Below, in pieces: positions 34,702-44,179 of a stretch of DNA of 64,000 nt (positions are counted from its first letter, which is position 1; every line of letters begins with the position of its first letter). The stretch is from the NCBI RefSeq assembly GCF_018343615.1, contig NZ_JAGYPI010000001.1:496001-560000 (forward strand), in the 5' to 3' direction. The DNA comes from Bacillus sp. FJAT-49736. Lineage in GTDB: Bacteria; Bacillota; Bacilli; Bacillales; Bacillaceae_C. A program made the position numbers and the translations under genes. The notes beneath the pieces were generated by a model. That model was not told the DNA's origin. It was given only the letters and a program-made list of their open reading frames with translations, and did no database searches.

Positions 34702-35562
34702 TTATAGTAAAAAATCATTTACTAATTCATTTACAATATCTTTTTGCTCGGCAGGCAAACAATGAGAACAATTTGGAATTAATTTCGTTTTAACTTTAGG
34801 AAAATTGGATGCATACTGAGTGGCCTTTTTTGTAGAAGAATAGACCACTTCTCCATCGCCGATTAATAAAAGCGTCTCTGGTAGTAGTTGTTCCAATTCG
34901 GTTCTGTTAAAAACTTTTGGCACAACCCTTAATTGAATCTTTCCATATTTGTATCCGCAAAGAAATTGTTGATACAATATTTCATCTGGTTCATTTCCTT
35001 TGGCAAACATCCAATTATATAAAGCTCTTATAAAGAAAGAGTTTCGAAACCATAATGATGGGAACAATTTAATAGGGAACCTCCAATTTAGACTTGCAAA
35101 ACTCATAACTGGGGCAAGTAAAACTAATTTTTTTACACGATTAGAATGTAAACTAAATTGTAAGGAAATCCAGCCACCCATCGAGTGACCCACTAGGAAA
35201 ATATCATTTAGTTTTAAAGCATCGAGTACTTCATTTAACCAAACATTAATATGTTCTGTGGAAGAGATCGGTTTCGTGCACTCACTTTTTCCAAAGTCCC
35301 CTGTTATATCGATAGCAAATACCCTAAAATTTTGACTCCAAATAGGTGCATTCGCAAACCACATCGTAGAGCTAACCGTCATGCCGTGAAGTAACACAAG
35401 GGGAGGAGCATCTTTTGGTCCACAGGCAAGGACATGCGTTTTTCCAAAAGAAGTACCAATATAAAAACTTTCGGTTTTAACCTTCCAACGTTCAAGAGAC
35501 CTATCATAGCTCTTATAATACCTTCGCTTCTTTTCTTCATTTTTAAATACAGAATAGGTCAT
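34702..35562 (-). CDS. Alpha/beta hydrolase
   Basis: 286 residues. Oxyanion loop LLHGMTVSSTMW, nucleophile elbow GHSMGG near residue 133, acid near GDGEVVY and His in PNCSHCLPAEQKD. The start KSYDRSLERWKVKTESFYI and GKTHVLACG resemble the hydrolase at 45306. Esterase, lipase or lactonase activity is possible; the substrate is not clear. Cytosolic. Confidence 0.88.
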   Translation of the reverse strand: MTYSVFKNEEKKRRYYKSYDRSLERWKVKTESFYIGTSFGKTHVLACGPKDAPPLVLLHGMTVSSTMWFANAPIWSQNFRVFAIDITGDFGKSECTKPISSTEHINVWLNEVLDALKLNDIFLVGHSMGGWISLQFSLHSNRVKKLVLLAPVMSFASLNWRFPIKLFPSLWFRNSFFIRALYNWMFAKGNEPDEILYQQFLCGYKYGKIQLRVVPKVFNRTELEQLLPETLLLIGDGEVVYSSTKKATQYASNFPKVKTKLIPNCSHCLPAEQKDIVNELVNDFLL

Positions 35563-35670
35563 TTCACACCCGCTTTATCATATTATTTTCCATTATTACA
35601 AATAACTTACCATTGATATTGGAAACTTGCAATAAGTGCCATTTTCTAAAGCATAGCATGTTAAGAATGA

Positions 35671-35745
35671 TGATGCTCTTCAGAAATTGCACATTTCAAA
35701 AAGCAATAATTATAGTGAAAAAAAATATAAAATTTGATAATTTAA
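35671..35745 (+). repeat. Promoter-like repeat, copy 1 (75 bp)
   Basis: Shares long identical blocks with 38915-38990: GATGCTyTTCAGAAATTGCACAT and AAGCAATAATTA, then TTGATAATTTA. It includes TTGCAC at 35687 and TATAGT at 35711 (18-bp spacer), a plausible SigmaA promoter for the P-loop gene at 35816. Confidence 0.6.
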
Positions 35746-35815
35746 AAGTATGTTCTATCATTTATATCATTTCAGTAATTTCTTTCCAAGCATTAAAAAA
35801 TAATAGAGGGATCAT

Positions 35816-36924
35816 ATGTCTAAAAAGGAAATACGCTCGAAAATCATTTTTCTGGAGGGTTTACCATCTACTGGAAAATCAACCAATTCAAGAATACTAT
35901 TATCACAATTTGAAGGCAATGGATATCCCGCGAAATGGATTCATGAAATGGCGAAACCGCATCCAACCCATTTCTTTTATGAATCATGTTTAACCTATAG
36001 TGAGTACCAATCACTAGTTCAGAGATATCCAAATAGCTCGAATATATTAAATCAAGTAAAGAGAACCAGAAATAAATATATAGCATTTGATTTATTAGAA
36101 ATAGAATGGAATAGATTGCTTGATGAAGAAGTGTTTCACGAGCTAAAGCATTTTGATGTCTGGAATTTTCCATTAGAAAAGTACATAGATGTTGCATTGG
36201 ATAAATGGGAGCATTTTGCGGTCAAATGAGAAATCATGATCAAATTATTTTGTTAGATAGCAGTATTTTTCAATTTCAGATATATACCTTTTTATTGGAA
36301 AATGCACCATACTCGCTTCTTAAATCATTTCTATACCAAATTTATCAGTTATTAGTAGAATTTGACCCAGTTCTTATTTATTTTTATAGGGATAACGTTA
36401 ATGACACCATTGCCTATTTAGAAAAGAACCGTGGAATACCGTTTTTTTTGAATATATGGGAAAGGGATCAACATCTTCCTTATTATCAAACTCGTCCAAA
36501 AGGCGCAAATGGATACAAGGAATTTTTACGAGATTATCAGAAAACAGCGGAAAAATTATTTGAATTCTTTCCATTTAAGAAGCTTCCATTAGAAATATCT
36601 GAGGGCAGTTGGAGCAAATATGTAGAAATGATGCTAAGTGAACTTGAAATCATATCTACGCAAATTTCAGCTTCTTCGCTGCCAGTGGGAAAATATGTGA
36701 ATGAAGAACATGAGTTTGAAATTATGTTAGAAGGATCATTTATGATTGACCCAACTGGAACACGTAAGAGCCTCTATAAAAAAACGGAAAAGGAGTATTA
36801 CGTAGAAAATCTCCCTGTTATTCTTTATCTGGATACACCAGATAAACTAGTGATAAAGGGAGAACAATTATGTGACCGTTGGACAACACTTGGTTTGGAA
36901 TATAAAAAAATTGGGATCGGTTGA
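35816..36924 (+). pseudogene. P-loop NTPase/kinase-like gene split by a frameshift
   Basis: Two overlapping frames make one protein of about 369 residues. The first (35816-36229) has a Walker A GLPSTGKST at 15-23 and ends soon after DKWEHFA. The second (from about 36205) continues with QMRNHDQIILLDSSIFQFQ, a Walker B-like LLDSS, and a C-terminal domain. A single missing base in the ~36205-36229 overlap would restore one frame. Without it both halves would be incomplete. It resembles thymidylate-kinase-like P-loop proteins; substrate unknown. It could be a sequencing error or a true lesion. Confidence 0.75.
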
Positions 36925-37022
36925 CATGAACATAATTCCTTCTAGAGGAATGCTCTTCGTACGACATCCAAATGTTACGGGCTAAGTTCTGAACTTTTAT
37001 ACTAAAATGTAACCATACTCAA

Positions 37023-37060
37023 AGCCCCTGTTTTTGAAGTGATAACAGGGGTTTTTGATT
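37023..37060. terminator. Bidirectional terminator
   Basis: Stem CCCCTGTT..(A)ACAGGGG with A and T runs on either side, between the P-loop gene and the convergent GNAT gene. Confidence 0.8.
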
Positions 37061-37064
37061 ATTT

Positions 37065-37643
37065 TCATAATAGGCTGTAATCTTGAATTTTATTTTTAAT
37101 CATGGACCACTCTGAATCGATTATACTGTAATAAACAGTATCCCTTATGTAACCATCTGGAAGAATCATATGGTTTCTTAAAATACCTTCTTTTACACCA
37201 CCGATTCTTTCTATTGCCAACTGTGAGCGAATATTACGTAGATCAGCTTTAAACTGTACACGAATGGTTTTCAATTCTTCAAAGCAATATTTTAAAAGCA
37301 GATACTTACATTCCGTATTAACATGTGTCCTCCATACCATTGGAGAAAGCCACGTAGCTCCTATTTCGAGAGAGCGGTTACTTTCAGAAATATTGTATAG
37401 TCTAGTACTGCCAACAATTTTCTTAGATATTTTATCATAAATGACAAAAGGAATGGTATTTTCTGCCGCTAGTGCATGGTGAATATAGCTTTTTGCATCC
37501 TCTATTGAGGCTATATATCCTTGTGTATACTTCCAAATACGTGGATTATTTCCAGCTGAATATAATTCCTCGGCATGAATCTCTTCCATTGGCAGTAAGC
37601 ACACCCTATTGCCTGATAATCTAGTAATATTTGTTAGGTCCAT
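37065..37643 (-). CDS. GNAT N-acetyltransferase (RimJ-like)
   Basis: About 192 residues. RimJ/RimL-type GNAT: RVCLLPMEEIHAEEL at the start, EIGATWLSPMVWRTHVNTE in the core, LLKYCFEELKTIRVQFKADLRN and SQLAIERIGGVKEGILRNH. Such enzymes acetylate protein N-termini, ribosomal proteins or small amines. Start ATG 37643 or GTG 37646 after SD GGAGG; the TTG at 37661 lies before the SD and is unlikely. Confidence 0.87.
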   Translation of the reverse strand: MDLTNITRLSGNRVCLLPMEEIHAEELYSAGNNPRIWKYTQGYIASIEDAKSYIHHALAAENTIPFVIYDKISKKIVGSTRLYNISESNRSLEIGATWLSPMVWRTHVNTECKYLLLKYCFEELKTIRVQFKADLRNIRSQLAIERIGGVKEGILRNHMILPDGYIRDTVYYSIIDSEWSMIKNKIQDYSLL

Positions 37644-37845
37644 CACATATTTATCCTCCAATTATTTATTTCAAGATATATATTAAGGCTCTTTTCTTAG
37701 ACTTTGTTACTTTTTCAGACGAAAACCGATAGTATCGACCTAACTTTTGGTAATGAAAGAATAACCTTCTTTAGAAAAATGCCCCAAGCTAAGACGATAT
37801 TTGGATGAATAATAATACGAAAAACAATAGTTGAATGGATTAATA

Positions 37846-38243
37846 TTAGAATCGAGATATATTCCACCTTTTTATCATTTTTCGTTCAGAAGATTCAAAA
37901 GCTTGCTTGTTAACTATTGCTCTTTTTTTCAAATGGGAATCAATGATTATTTTGATTAATAAAAGAGCAACAAGAATGAAAGATAAAGAGAATGATTGTA
38001 TATGAAGTTGCTTTGTTATAAAGTATGAAATGATTTGTAATAGCAGGAAGAGACACATTGCTATTAAGGAAAACGGTTATAGGTATTCCAAACACTAATA
38101 TGCAGGGACTCTAATTCATGATCCGCATTCGAGTACGCCATTGTCTGAGTGAACAAAGGGCGAATAGCTCCACCAAAAGCAGCTCCTTCTCCAATAATAA
38201 AAGTCAAACGCAATAATTGAATACAAAGTAAAAAGTGATTCAT
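37846..38243 (-). pseudogene. Small membrane protein, frameshifted, downstream of the MarR remnant
   Basis: Two frames join into one protein of about 130 residues. The first (38243 to 38064) reads MNHFLLCIQLLRLTFI, IRPLFTQTMAY, SVWNTYNRF, then stops; the second (from 38058) continues with LIAMCLFLLLQIISYF and a second hydrophobic segment. The change lies in a TTTT run near 38070. The first start is 9 bases after the MarR-like gene ends, so this was the second gene of a MarR operon. Family not recognised. Confidence 0.6.
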
Positions 38244-38251
38244 TTTTTACA

Positions 38252-38722
38252 CTACCAGTAGATTAAATTTCTCTTCTTTAATACTTCCGCAGAAGGATGA
38301 TCCTGGAAAACTTTAATCAAAGCATCATGAAGAGCATTCAATTTACTGGGATCAAAAGTGGATGACATGATATTGTACATTTTCTCCTCCGAATTCTTCA
38401 TTTGTGATACTTTTCCTTTTCTATGTTTTGTTAAATGCAATGTCACATATCTCCGTTCTTTTTCATTTTCTTTTCGAACAACTTAGCCATTGTTCTCCAT
38501 GGTATTAACAAGCCTAGAGGGACTACCTGATTCACAAATAAGTAAAGAACCAAGCTCCTTTAGACAAAGGGGTTCGAATCGATCTAAGATATGTAATACT
38601 TCAGATTGAGCTGGGGTAAGACCAATTGATTTAGTCGCGTCTTGGAGGATGCGTTCTCCTTCTCGCTGAGCGGCATGAATCAAGAAACGTATAGACTCCA
38701 TTTTTTTAGAGGTAAAGCTCAT
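38252..38722 (-). pseudogene. MarR-family regulator with in-frame stop
   Basis: One frame of 156 codons with a single TAA at 38483-38485. Before it: LTPAQSEVLHILDRF and LGSLLICESGSPSRLVNTME, the MarR winged helix; after it the wing continues, VVRKENEKERRYVTLHLT, and the C-terminal dimerisation helix. A TTA (Leu) to TAA change would explain it. Start ATG at 38722 with SD AAGGAG. The loss would free the downstream gene from repression, but that gene is broken too. Confidence 0.8.
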
Positions 38723-38746
38723 TGTTTCAACTCCTTAAAAATAGGG

Positions 38747-38786
38747 GACATGTCATTTATGCAAAAAAAATACATGAACACGTCAT
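38747..38786. promoter_or_regulatory. Possible MarR operator direct repeats
   Basis: GACATGTCAT at 38747-38756 and AACACGTCAT at 38777-38786 are direct repeats about three helical turns apart, 25-64 bases upstream of the MarR-like start. The first is a perfect 8-bp palindrome. Confidence 0.35.
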
Positions 38787-38914
38787 CTATTGTAAAGCCA
38801 TTAATTAAAAAATATGATTCCCTTTGAATGAGTCAATATATCAAGCTAATCTAGTATTCCAAGTCATTACCATCCATTAATTCCTTTTTGGGTAGCCTAA
38901 CATTTTTAAACGTA

Positions 38915-38990
38915 AGATGCTTTTCAGAAATTGCACATTAAATAAAGCAATAATTAAAGGGAGAAGTATTATAAATATTGATAATTTATC
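38915..38990 (+). repeat. Promoter-like repeat, copy 2 (76 bp)
   Basis: Second copy of the element at 35671, upstream of the MFS gene at 39024. The TTGCAC box is kept at 38933; the -10 region is TAAAGG instead of TATAGT, so this copy may be weaker. Confidence 0.6.
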
Positions 38991-39023
38991 ATTATAATCT
39001 AAATAAAAATATAGGTGGGAATA

Positions 39024-40262
39024 ATGTATAAAATTATCTTTCTAATTCAAACAAAAGCCCAAGCTTTTCAACCTTTAGTGTGGGCATTGTTAGTTGGTAC
39101 ATTCATTTCAAGAGCAGGATTTTTTATGAGTATCCCTTTTTTGGGAATCTATCTCCATGAAATAAAAGGCTATGAAAACGCAATTACAGGAGCGATACTA
39201 GGTGTAAGTTTTTTTATTAGTACTTTTGCTAGTTTTTTAGGCGGTGCATGGTCAGATCGTTTTGGCAGATTTCCAGTTATGATTTTCTCCATGTTTGTGT
39301 GGGCTATGGTATTTATAGGAATGGGTTTAGCAAATCAGATATGGCATTTCTTTTTACTTAATGCACTTAATGGTTTTTGCAGAAGTTTATTTGAACCTAC
39401 TGCACGGGCTTTGTTAGTGGATGTTACTCCTCAAGACAAGAGAATAGATGTTTTTAACATACGATATTTTGCAATTAATATTGGCGGTGCAATTGGTCCT
39501 TTAGTAGGTCTTTCTTTAGGAACCTCCACAAATTCACTGATGTTTCTCCTCACAGCCATCATATACTTTATTTGTGGGATTTTGCTTATGAATTGTAGAA
39601 CAAAATACACAATCTCGGAGAATAACATTTCACCGTCTGAAATAGTCACTATGAAAAGTAGCATGAGAATAATTGCATCAGATAAAATATTTAGGTTCTT
39701 TCTTATTGGAAATATTTTCACAACTGGTGCTTATGCACAATTAGATACGACACTGTCTCAATATTTAGGCACCGAAAATATAAGTATATATTCCTTGCTT
39801 TTTGCTATTAATGCAATAGCGATCTTGATTTTGCAATTTCCTATTGTAAAAATAATGAAAAAATACCTACCTCTAACAGCGTTAAAGTTAGGCAGTTTTC
39901 TTTTTGCATTAGGAATTTGGGGATTTGGATTTTCAAGCTCTATGATTTTATTAGTTTTATCTATCATCCTTTTTACAGTAGGAGAAATATTATGTTTTAT
40001 TATTGGAGATGTTTTAATTAGTGACATTGCTCCGGGACATTTAAGGGGAGCTTATTTTGGAGCCGCGGGACTTCAATTTATTGGTCAAAGTACAGGTGCC
40101 TGGATCGGGGGAGTGTTACTAAGTGTTTTAGGGACAAATAACGGAATCTTGATATTTGGAATCCTTGCATTATTAACATTAAGTGCATATCCCTTCTTCC
40201 AGCTTGGTCAAACATTTCTAAAAAAAGATGTACGGTTAAGACAAAATACTGAAATTTTCTAA
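39024..40262 (+). CDS. MFS transporter (multidrug exporter type)
   Basis: About 412 residues, 12 predicted membrane segments. The signature loop between segments 2 and 3 is visible as GGAWSDRFGRFPVMIFS, and NALNGFCRSLFEPTARALL resembles the antiporter motif C area of DHA1 exporters. ATG at 39024 with SD AGGTGGG. It is downstream of the decayed MarR region and of repeat copy 2. Probable drug or metabolite efflux. Confidence 0.88.
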   Translation: MYKIIFLIQTKAQAFQPLVWALLVGTFISRAGFFMSIPFLGIYLHEIKGYENAITGAILGVSFFISTFASFLGGAWSDRFGRFPVMIFSMFVWAMVFIGMGLANQIWHFFLLNALNGFCRSLFEPTARALLVDVTPQDKRIDVFNIRYFAINIGGAIGPLVGLSLGTSTNSLMFLLTAIIYFICGILLMNCRTKYTISENNISPSEIVTMKSSMRIIASDKIFRFFLIGNIFTTGAYAQLDTTLSQYLGTENISIYSLLFAINAIAILILQFPIVKIMKKYLPLTALKLGSFLFALGIWGFGFSSSMILLVLSIILFTVGEILCFIIGDVLISDIAPGHLRGAYFGAAGLQFIGQSTGAWIGGVLLSVLGTNNGILIFGILALLTLSAYPFFQLGQTFLKKDVRLRQNTEIF

Positions 40263-40596
40263 AATGTATTTACTAAAATAATTGATAAAAGGGAATATGA
40301 TTATATCTTATAGGATTGTAAACTAACCAAAGAATAAATATAATTTTTGGGAATTTTCACATACGTTATGTATGGTACCAACCAATTATTAAGTATCAAA
40401 ATTACATTACTGGACAATGTAACGAAGCCAAACGTTTTAATAGAAGGAACCCATTTATTCAACAATAAGCAATTATTGGGTTATTTGCAAATCAAAGTAT
40501 TTGACACGAAACCATTTCAAACCCTGGAACGATAACGGTCAGTCCATAATAAAATTTTTATTATATAAATTTTAAAAATCTATATGGAGAATAAAG
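40263..40596. other. Intergenic region, possible gene remnant
   Basis: 334 bases. A 62-codon plus-strand open frame (40347-40535) has no SD and no family I recognise. I treat it as non-coding or a remnant. Confidence 0.4.
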
Positions 40597-41067
40597 ATGA
40601 TGAAGCTAATTAAAGTGTTAAAAGAACAAAAACCGGTCCTACATAACCTTATGCAATTTTATATCTATGAGTTTAGTAAATATATTCCTGAAATTAAATT
40701 GGAGGCAAATGGCGCGTATAAACCGTTTGATCTAGATCCATATTGGGAGAACTCAGACTTACATCCTTTTTTCATAATGCTCGAAAATGAATATATTGGT
40801 TTTTCTTTAATTGAAAGTAAAAAAGATGGAAATCCAAATACCATAAAGGAATTTTTTATTATTCAAAAATACAGCGGAAAGGGATTAGGCAAACGAGCCG
40901 CCATTCAATTATTTCAGATGTTCCCTGGTAGTTGGAAGGTAACACAAATTGCTAAGAATTATCCTGCTCAGGCGTTTTGGCGAAGTGTCATATCTGATAT
41001 CTCGAAGGGGAATTACACAGAGTATTATGATGAAAATCGAAGATCCGTTCAAAAATTCATTATTTAA
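40597..41067 (+). CDS. GNAT N-acetyltransferase
   Basis: 156 residues. It starts KLIKVLKEQKPVLHNLMQFY and has the acetyl-CoA motif IQKYSGKGLGKRAAIQLFQ (Q/R-x-x-G-x-G), then NYPAQAFWRSVI, which is like the mycothiol-acetyltransferase/PA4866-type group. SD TGGAGAA. Acceptor unknown. It precedes the decayed phosphotransferase gene. Confidence 0.86.
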   Translation: MMKLIKVLKEQKPVLHNLMQFYIYEFSKYIPEIKLEANGAYKPFDLDPYWENSDLHPFFIMLENEYIGFSLIESKKDGNPNTIKEFFIIQKYSGKGLGKRAAIQLFQMFPGSWKVTQIAKNYPAQAFWRSVISDISKGNYTEYYDENRRSVQKFII

Positions 41068-41201
41068 ATTAGCAGGGTGTAAAAGTCCAGCTTTTTTACA
41101 AAATACTACAAGTCGATTCATATCTTTCAAATTATTAGGGGTTTGACATTTGATTTTGAAAAGAATATTTTTTATATCTACAATTTAATGAAGGTGATTA
41201 G

Positions 41202-41995
41202 ATGGATCGGTTAGTAAGACTTAATGAAACTAGATGGAAGTTAGTAGATATAGAACCTATTATAGGATTACATTCTGGAAATATTAATAGAATAACGATA
41301 TTGGATGATAGAAATCAAAGAAAGAGGTTAATCTATAAAGAGGTTGCTGGTGATTGGAAGAATGAGATAGAAATATACAACAAACTATTTCCTGATATAG
41401 AATCTTTTTTCCCTGTTGTTAAGGTTTGGGCTACTGAACCAGAAGCAATACTTATGGAGGACCTTGGTACCCCATTGAAAAAAGTATTTACTGAGTTACC
41501 TATTAATCAAAAAAAGTTTTATTAACGAAAATTTTTTGAGGTTAACAGAGTTACATACAACTAATAATCAACTTTACCTGTACTTAGCTTACCATTACTT
41601 GATTCTAACACAGAATGGTACAGTTGGTGCTGTTAGCAACTATATAAATTAAAATCATTAACATTAGGGGTGAATAAATCTTCTTGGATGGAGATAGTGA
41701 AAAGGTCCTTGCAATTTATTGGGCCAAATGATTATGAAGCTAAAGGGCCAATAGTCCTAACACATGGTGATCCTCATCTAGATAATATTTTTCGAAAAAT
41801 AAATGGGTCTATCTTGTACATTGATTGGGAGTGGGCGGCATTAGCTTCACCATTAAGAGATATTACAATTTTGGTGCAAGATTTACGACAGTGTATACAA
41901 ATGGAAATATTGCTGCCTTCAAACAATATATAAAACACCTCATGCTAGGACTTGTTTGTTTTGCAATAGTCGTGAAATTAAATACCGTAATCTAA
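41202..41995 (+). pseudogene. Aminoglycoside/choline phosphotransferase-like pseudogene
   Basis: Pieces of an APH-family kinase can be followed through three frames. Frame 1 (41202-41525) has the N-lobe with LIYKEVAGDWKNEIEIYNKL and EAILMEDLG; frame 2 near 41530 gives LRLTELHT; frame 3 from about 41590 gives LPLLDSNTEWYSWCC, a stop, then ALTHGDPHLDNIF-like LTHGDPHLDNIF with the catalytic Asp, LYIDWEWAA as the metal site; a last shift near 41880 leads to the C-terminus ending at 41995. At least three frameshifts and one stop, so it is truly dead. Confidence 0.85.
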
Positions 41996-42028
41996 ACAAG
42001 ATATTATGTATATATTAGAATCCCAATG

Positions 42029-42235
42029 TCAAAAGAAAAGAGTCGATTTCTTGCTGCCAAAATCTGTATCACCGTTAACTTCGATTATCATTGCACCAAT
42101 TCTTTGGTCTGGAGTAACATAAACATTTAATAAACCTTCAGAAGTTGTATGTCCCATTTTTTTGTTCGTTGTAGTGAGGCCTAGTTTTCTATGAACCTCA
42201 ATAGTCCCGTCTAGATTTCCGTTTGATTCAATCAA
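42029..42235 (-). pseudogene. Short open frame, probably a gene fragment
   Basis: 68 codons with the segment VHRKLGLTTTNKKMGH and IGAMIIEVNGDTDFG. It begins at a TTG without SD. Composition is protein-like, but there is no recognisable family, and it lies next to a pseudogene in a decayed area. Probably the tail of a lost gene. Confidence 0.3.
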
Positions 42236-42382
42236 GGCAAAGAATTTTATTTATTAAACAAATTTCATCTCTGTTTAAGAGTTTTCAAATAGATAATTGA
42301 TAGTTCGATATTTATTTAGACATATTTTATGAAATGCTCTGTTATTATTCATTCTTGACCTTCTAGTGTAGTATGAGAATTC

Positions 42383-42575
42383 ATAGGCGGAGAATTTCCT
42401 GCTAATGTATATTGATGAAGCTTAAGAAACAGATATAAGCGGAGATATTCCGATAAATAGCTCTAAATAAGACAAAAACCAAAGATTTGAATAATATAAA
42501 CGGAAAAACTCCCTTTATTTTTAAGGAAATATGGGTATTTTCCAATTTAAACGGAGTCGTTTATTTTTCAAATAC
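42383..42575. repeat. Cluster of four degenerate CGGA-N-TTCC intergenic repeats
   Basis: Four related motifs of about 24 bases: ATAGGCGGAGAATTTCC, ATAAGCGGAGATATTCCG, ATAAACGGAAAAACTCCC and TTAAACGGAGTCGTTTA. The CGG cores lie at 42388, 42440, 42501 and 42552, i.e. 51-61 bases apart. They are imperfect inverted repeats (CGGA..TCCG). Too degenerate for CRISPR. Confidence 0.5.
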
Positions 42576-42740
42576 AGTAAAATCAACATTTAGTTATAAC
42601 AGACCTAAAGTAGCAAAATATGAAAACCACACTTCCCAATTAGTGATTTTTATTAACAACAATTTTTAAAGAGAAGGCCCTTAGATAAAAGTGTAAATAT
42701 ATTATCAGCATCTCCTAATAAGGAAAGGAGTTACGGAACG

Positions 42741-44165
42741 ATGATAAATAATGAGCAGCTAAAAGAATATATAAAGGAATTGATGGAATTCACAAGTATT
42801 CCGAACAATGTTTATGATCCAAATCAAATAAGAAATAATGCAGAATACTTAAAGTCCATAATGGAAAGTAAAGGAATAACAACGGAACTGCTGGATACAC
42901 ATACAAATCGACCATTAGTATTCGGGGAGCTAAGTACTCCAGGTGCAGTGCAAACCATTTTAATTTATAGCCATTTTGATGGTGTTCCAGTGGAAGAGGA
43001 GGAATGGTACTCTCCTCCTTACATGCCAGTTCTCAGAAAAAGCTTAGATGGTGAATCAATGAACCTTGACGATATTTCTATAAATGAATTTGAAGATTAT
43101 AGAATTTTTGCAAGATCTATAGCTGATTCCAAAAATTCAATTATTGCATCGTTAGTGGCACTTGATATTCTTCGTGAGGAGAACCTTTTTCCTAAGGTTA
43201 ATATTAAATTCCTCTTTGATAGTGAAGAAGAGGTGGAGTCTCCAAGTCTTAAAGAACTTCTATCATTACATTGGGATAAAATGAAGGCGGATTTAGTCAT
43301 TTCTGCTTCTGGAGAAACTCATCAAAGTGGATTGCCAACTATAGAGTTAGGGTTTCGAGGCATCTTACAATTTAATGTAAGTGTATATACCGGGGGAGTG
43401 GATTTACACAGTGGTCATTTTGGTAACTACCTTCCTAATGCAGCTTTCCAGCTTTGCACCCTTATCTCCACAATGAAGGATGAAAAAGGGATGGTAGCTA
43501 TTAACAATTTTTATGATGATCTGATTCCAATGACCAAAACAGAGAAAGAAATAATAAATGAGATACCAAAGGTTGAAAATGACATAAACGCAAAGTTTGG
43601 TATCCAAAAGCCAGAAATCAATGAGTTATCTCTCCAGGAATTAATTAATCTTCCAACTTTAAATGTAAGGGGTTTATCTGGTGGTTATGTAGGGGAAAAC
43701 GGTAGAAATATTATCCCATCTCATTCCACAGCTGAATTCGATGTCAGGCTTGTGAAGGGAATGGACCCTGAGAAAACCCTGCATTTGATTAAAGCTCATA
43801 TCCATGAGCAAGGATGGACTCTTATGGAAGAAGAACCTAGATTAGAAGATTTGCTAGCTTTTGGTAAGATTGCTGTGGTTAAACAAAAAGCCGGATTCCC
43901 TGCAACTAAAGCGAGCTACGGGTCAAAAGAAGCGCAATATGTAATAAATTCACTTAAAGAGGTTTTTGGAGATGAAATTGTCATTATGCCAACAGAGGGA
44001 GGAAGTCTCCCATTGTACATTTTTGAAAATTTTAATGTACCAGTGATAGGAATACCAACTTCTAATTTTGATTGTAACCAGCATACACATAATGAAAACC
44101 TGCGGATGGACTTTTTTAAAAGAGCTATTAAAACGTTCCGAAGTCTTTATACTTACGAATTATAA
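42741..44165 (+). CDS. M20 family metallopeptidase (dipeptidase)
   Basis: 474 residues with the M20 di-zinc layout: YSHFDGVPVEEEEWYSPP (first His-x-Asp), IADSKNSIIASL (bridging Asp), LFDSEEEVESPS (catalytic Glu pair), a lid domain with the GGVDLHSGHFGNYLPNA histidine, and a final HTHNENLRMDFF metal His. Carnosinase/dipeptidase subfamily by length and motifs. SD AAAGGAG. It probably hydrolyses a dipeptide or N-acyl amino acid. The cysteine hydrolase gene follows 15 bases later. Confidence 0.9.
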   Translation: MINNEQLKEYIKELMEFTSIPNNVYDPNQIRNNAEYLKSIMESKGITTELLDTHTNRPLVFGELSTPGAVQTILIYSHFDGVPVEEEEWYSPPYMPVLRKSLDGESMNLDDISINEFEDYRIFARSIADSKNSIIASLVALDILREENLFPKVNIKFLFDSEEEVESPSLKELLSLHWDKMKADLVISASGETHQSGLPTIELGFRGILQFNVSVYTGGVDLHSGHFGNYLPNAAFQLCTLISTMKDEKGMVAINNFYDDLIPMTKTEKEIINEIPKVENDINAKFGIQKPEINELSLQELINLPTLNVRGLSGGYVGENGRNIIPSHSTAEFDVRLVKGMDPEKTLHLIKAHIHEQGWTLMEEEPRLEDLLAFGKIAVVKQKAGFPATKASYGSKEAQYVINSLKEVFGDEIVIMPTEGGSLPLYIFENFNVPVIGIPTSNFDCNQHTHNENLRMDFFKRAIKTFRSLYTYEL

Positions 44166-44179
44166 AGGATGTGAAAAGA

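Noticed and set aside
35816-36924. Two separate genes for the P-loop region
   Set aside because: The halves are complementary and overlap in different frames; neither is a complete domain, so one frameshifted gene is the better reading.
40347-40535. 62-codon ORF before the GNAT gene
   Set aside because: No SD and no resemblance to known proteins; it probably reflects AT-rich intergenic DNA or a remnant.
42383-42575. CRISPR array
   Set aside because: Units are only partly alike, about 24 bases, with uneven spacing and no cas genes nearby.
42487-42669. 60-codon plus-strand open frame inside the CGGA repeat cluster
   Set aside because: No SD, no family, and it runs through the repeats; the open frame follows from AT-rich repeat sequence.
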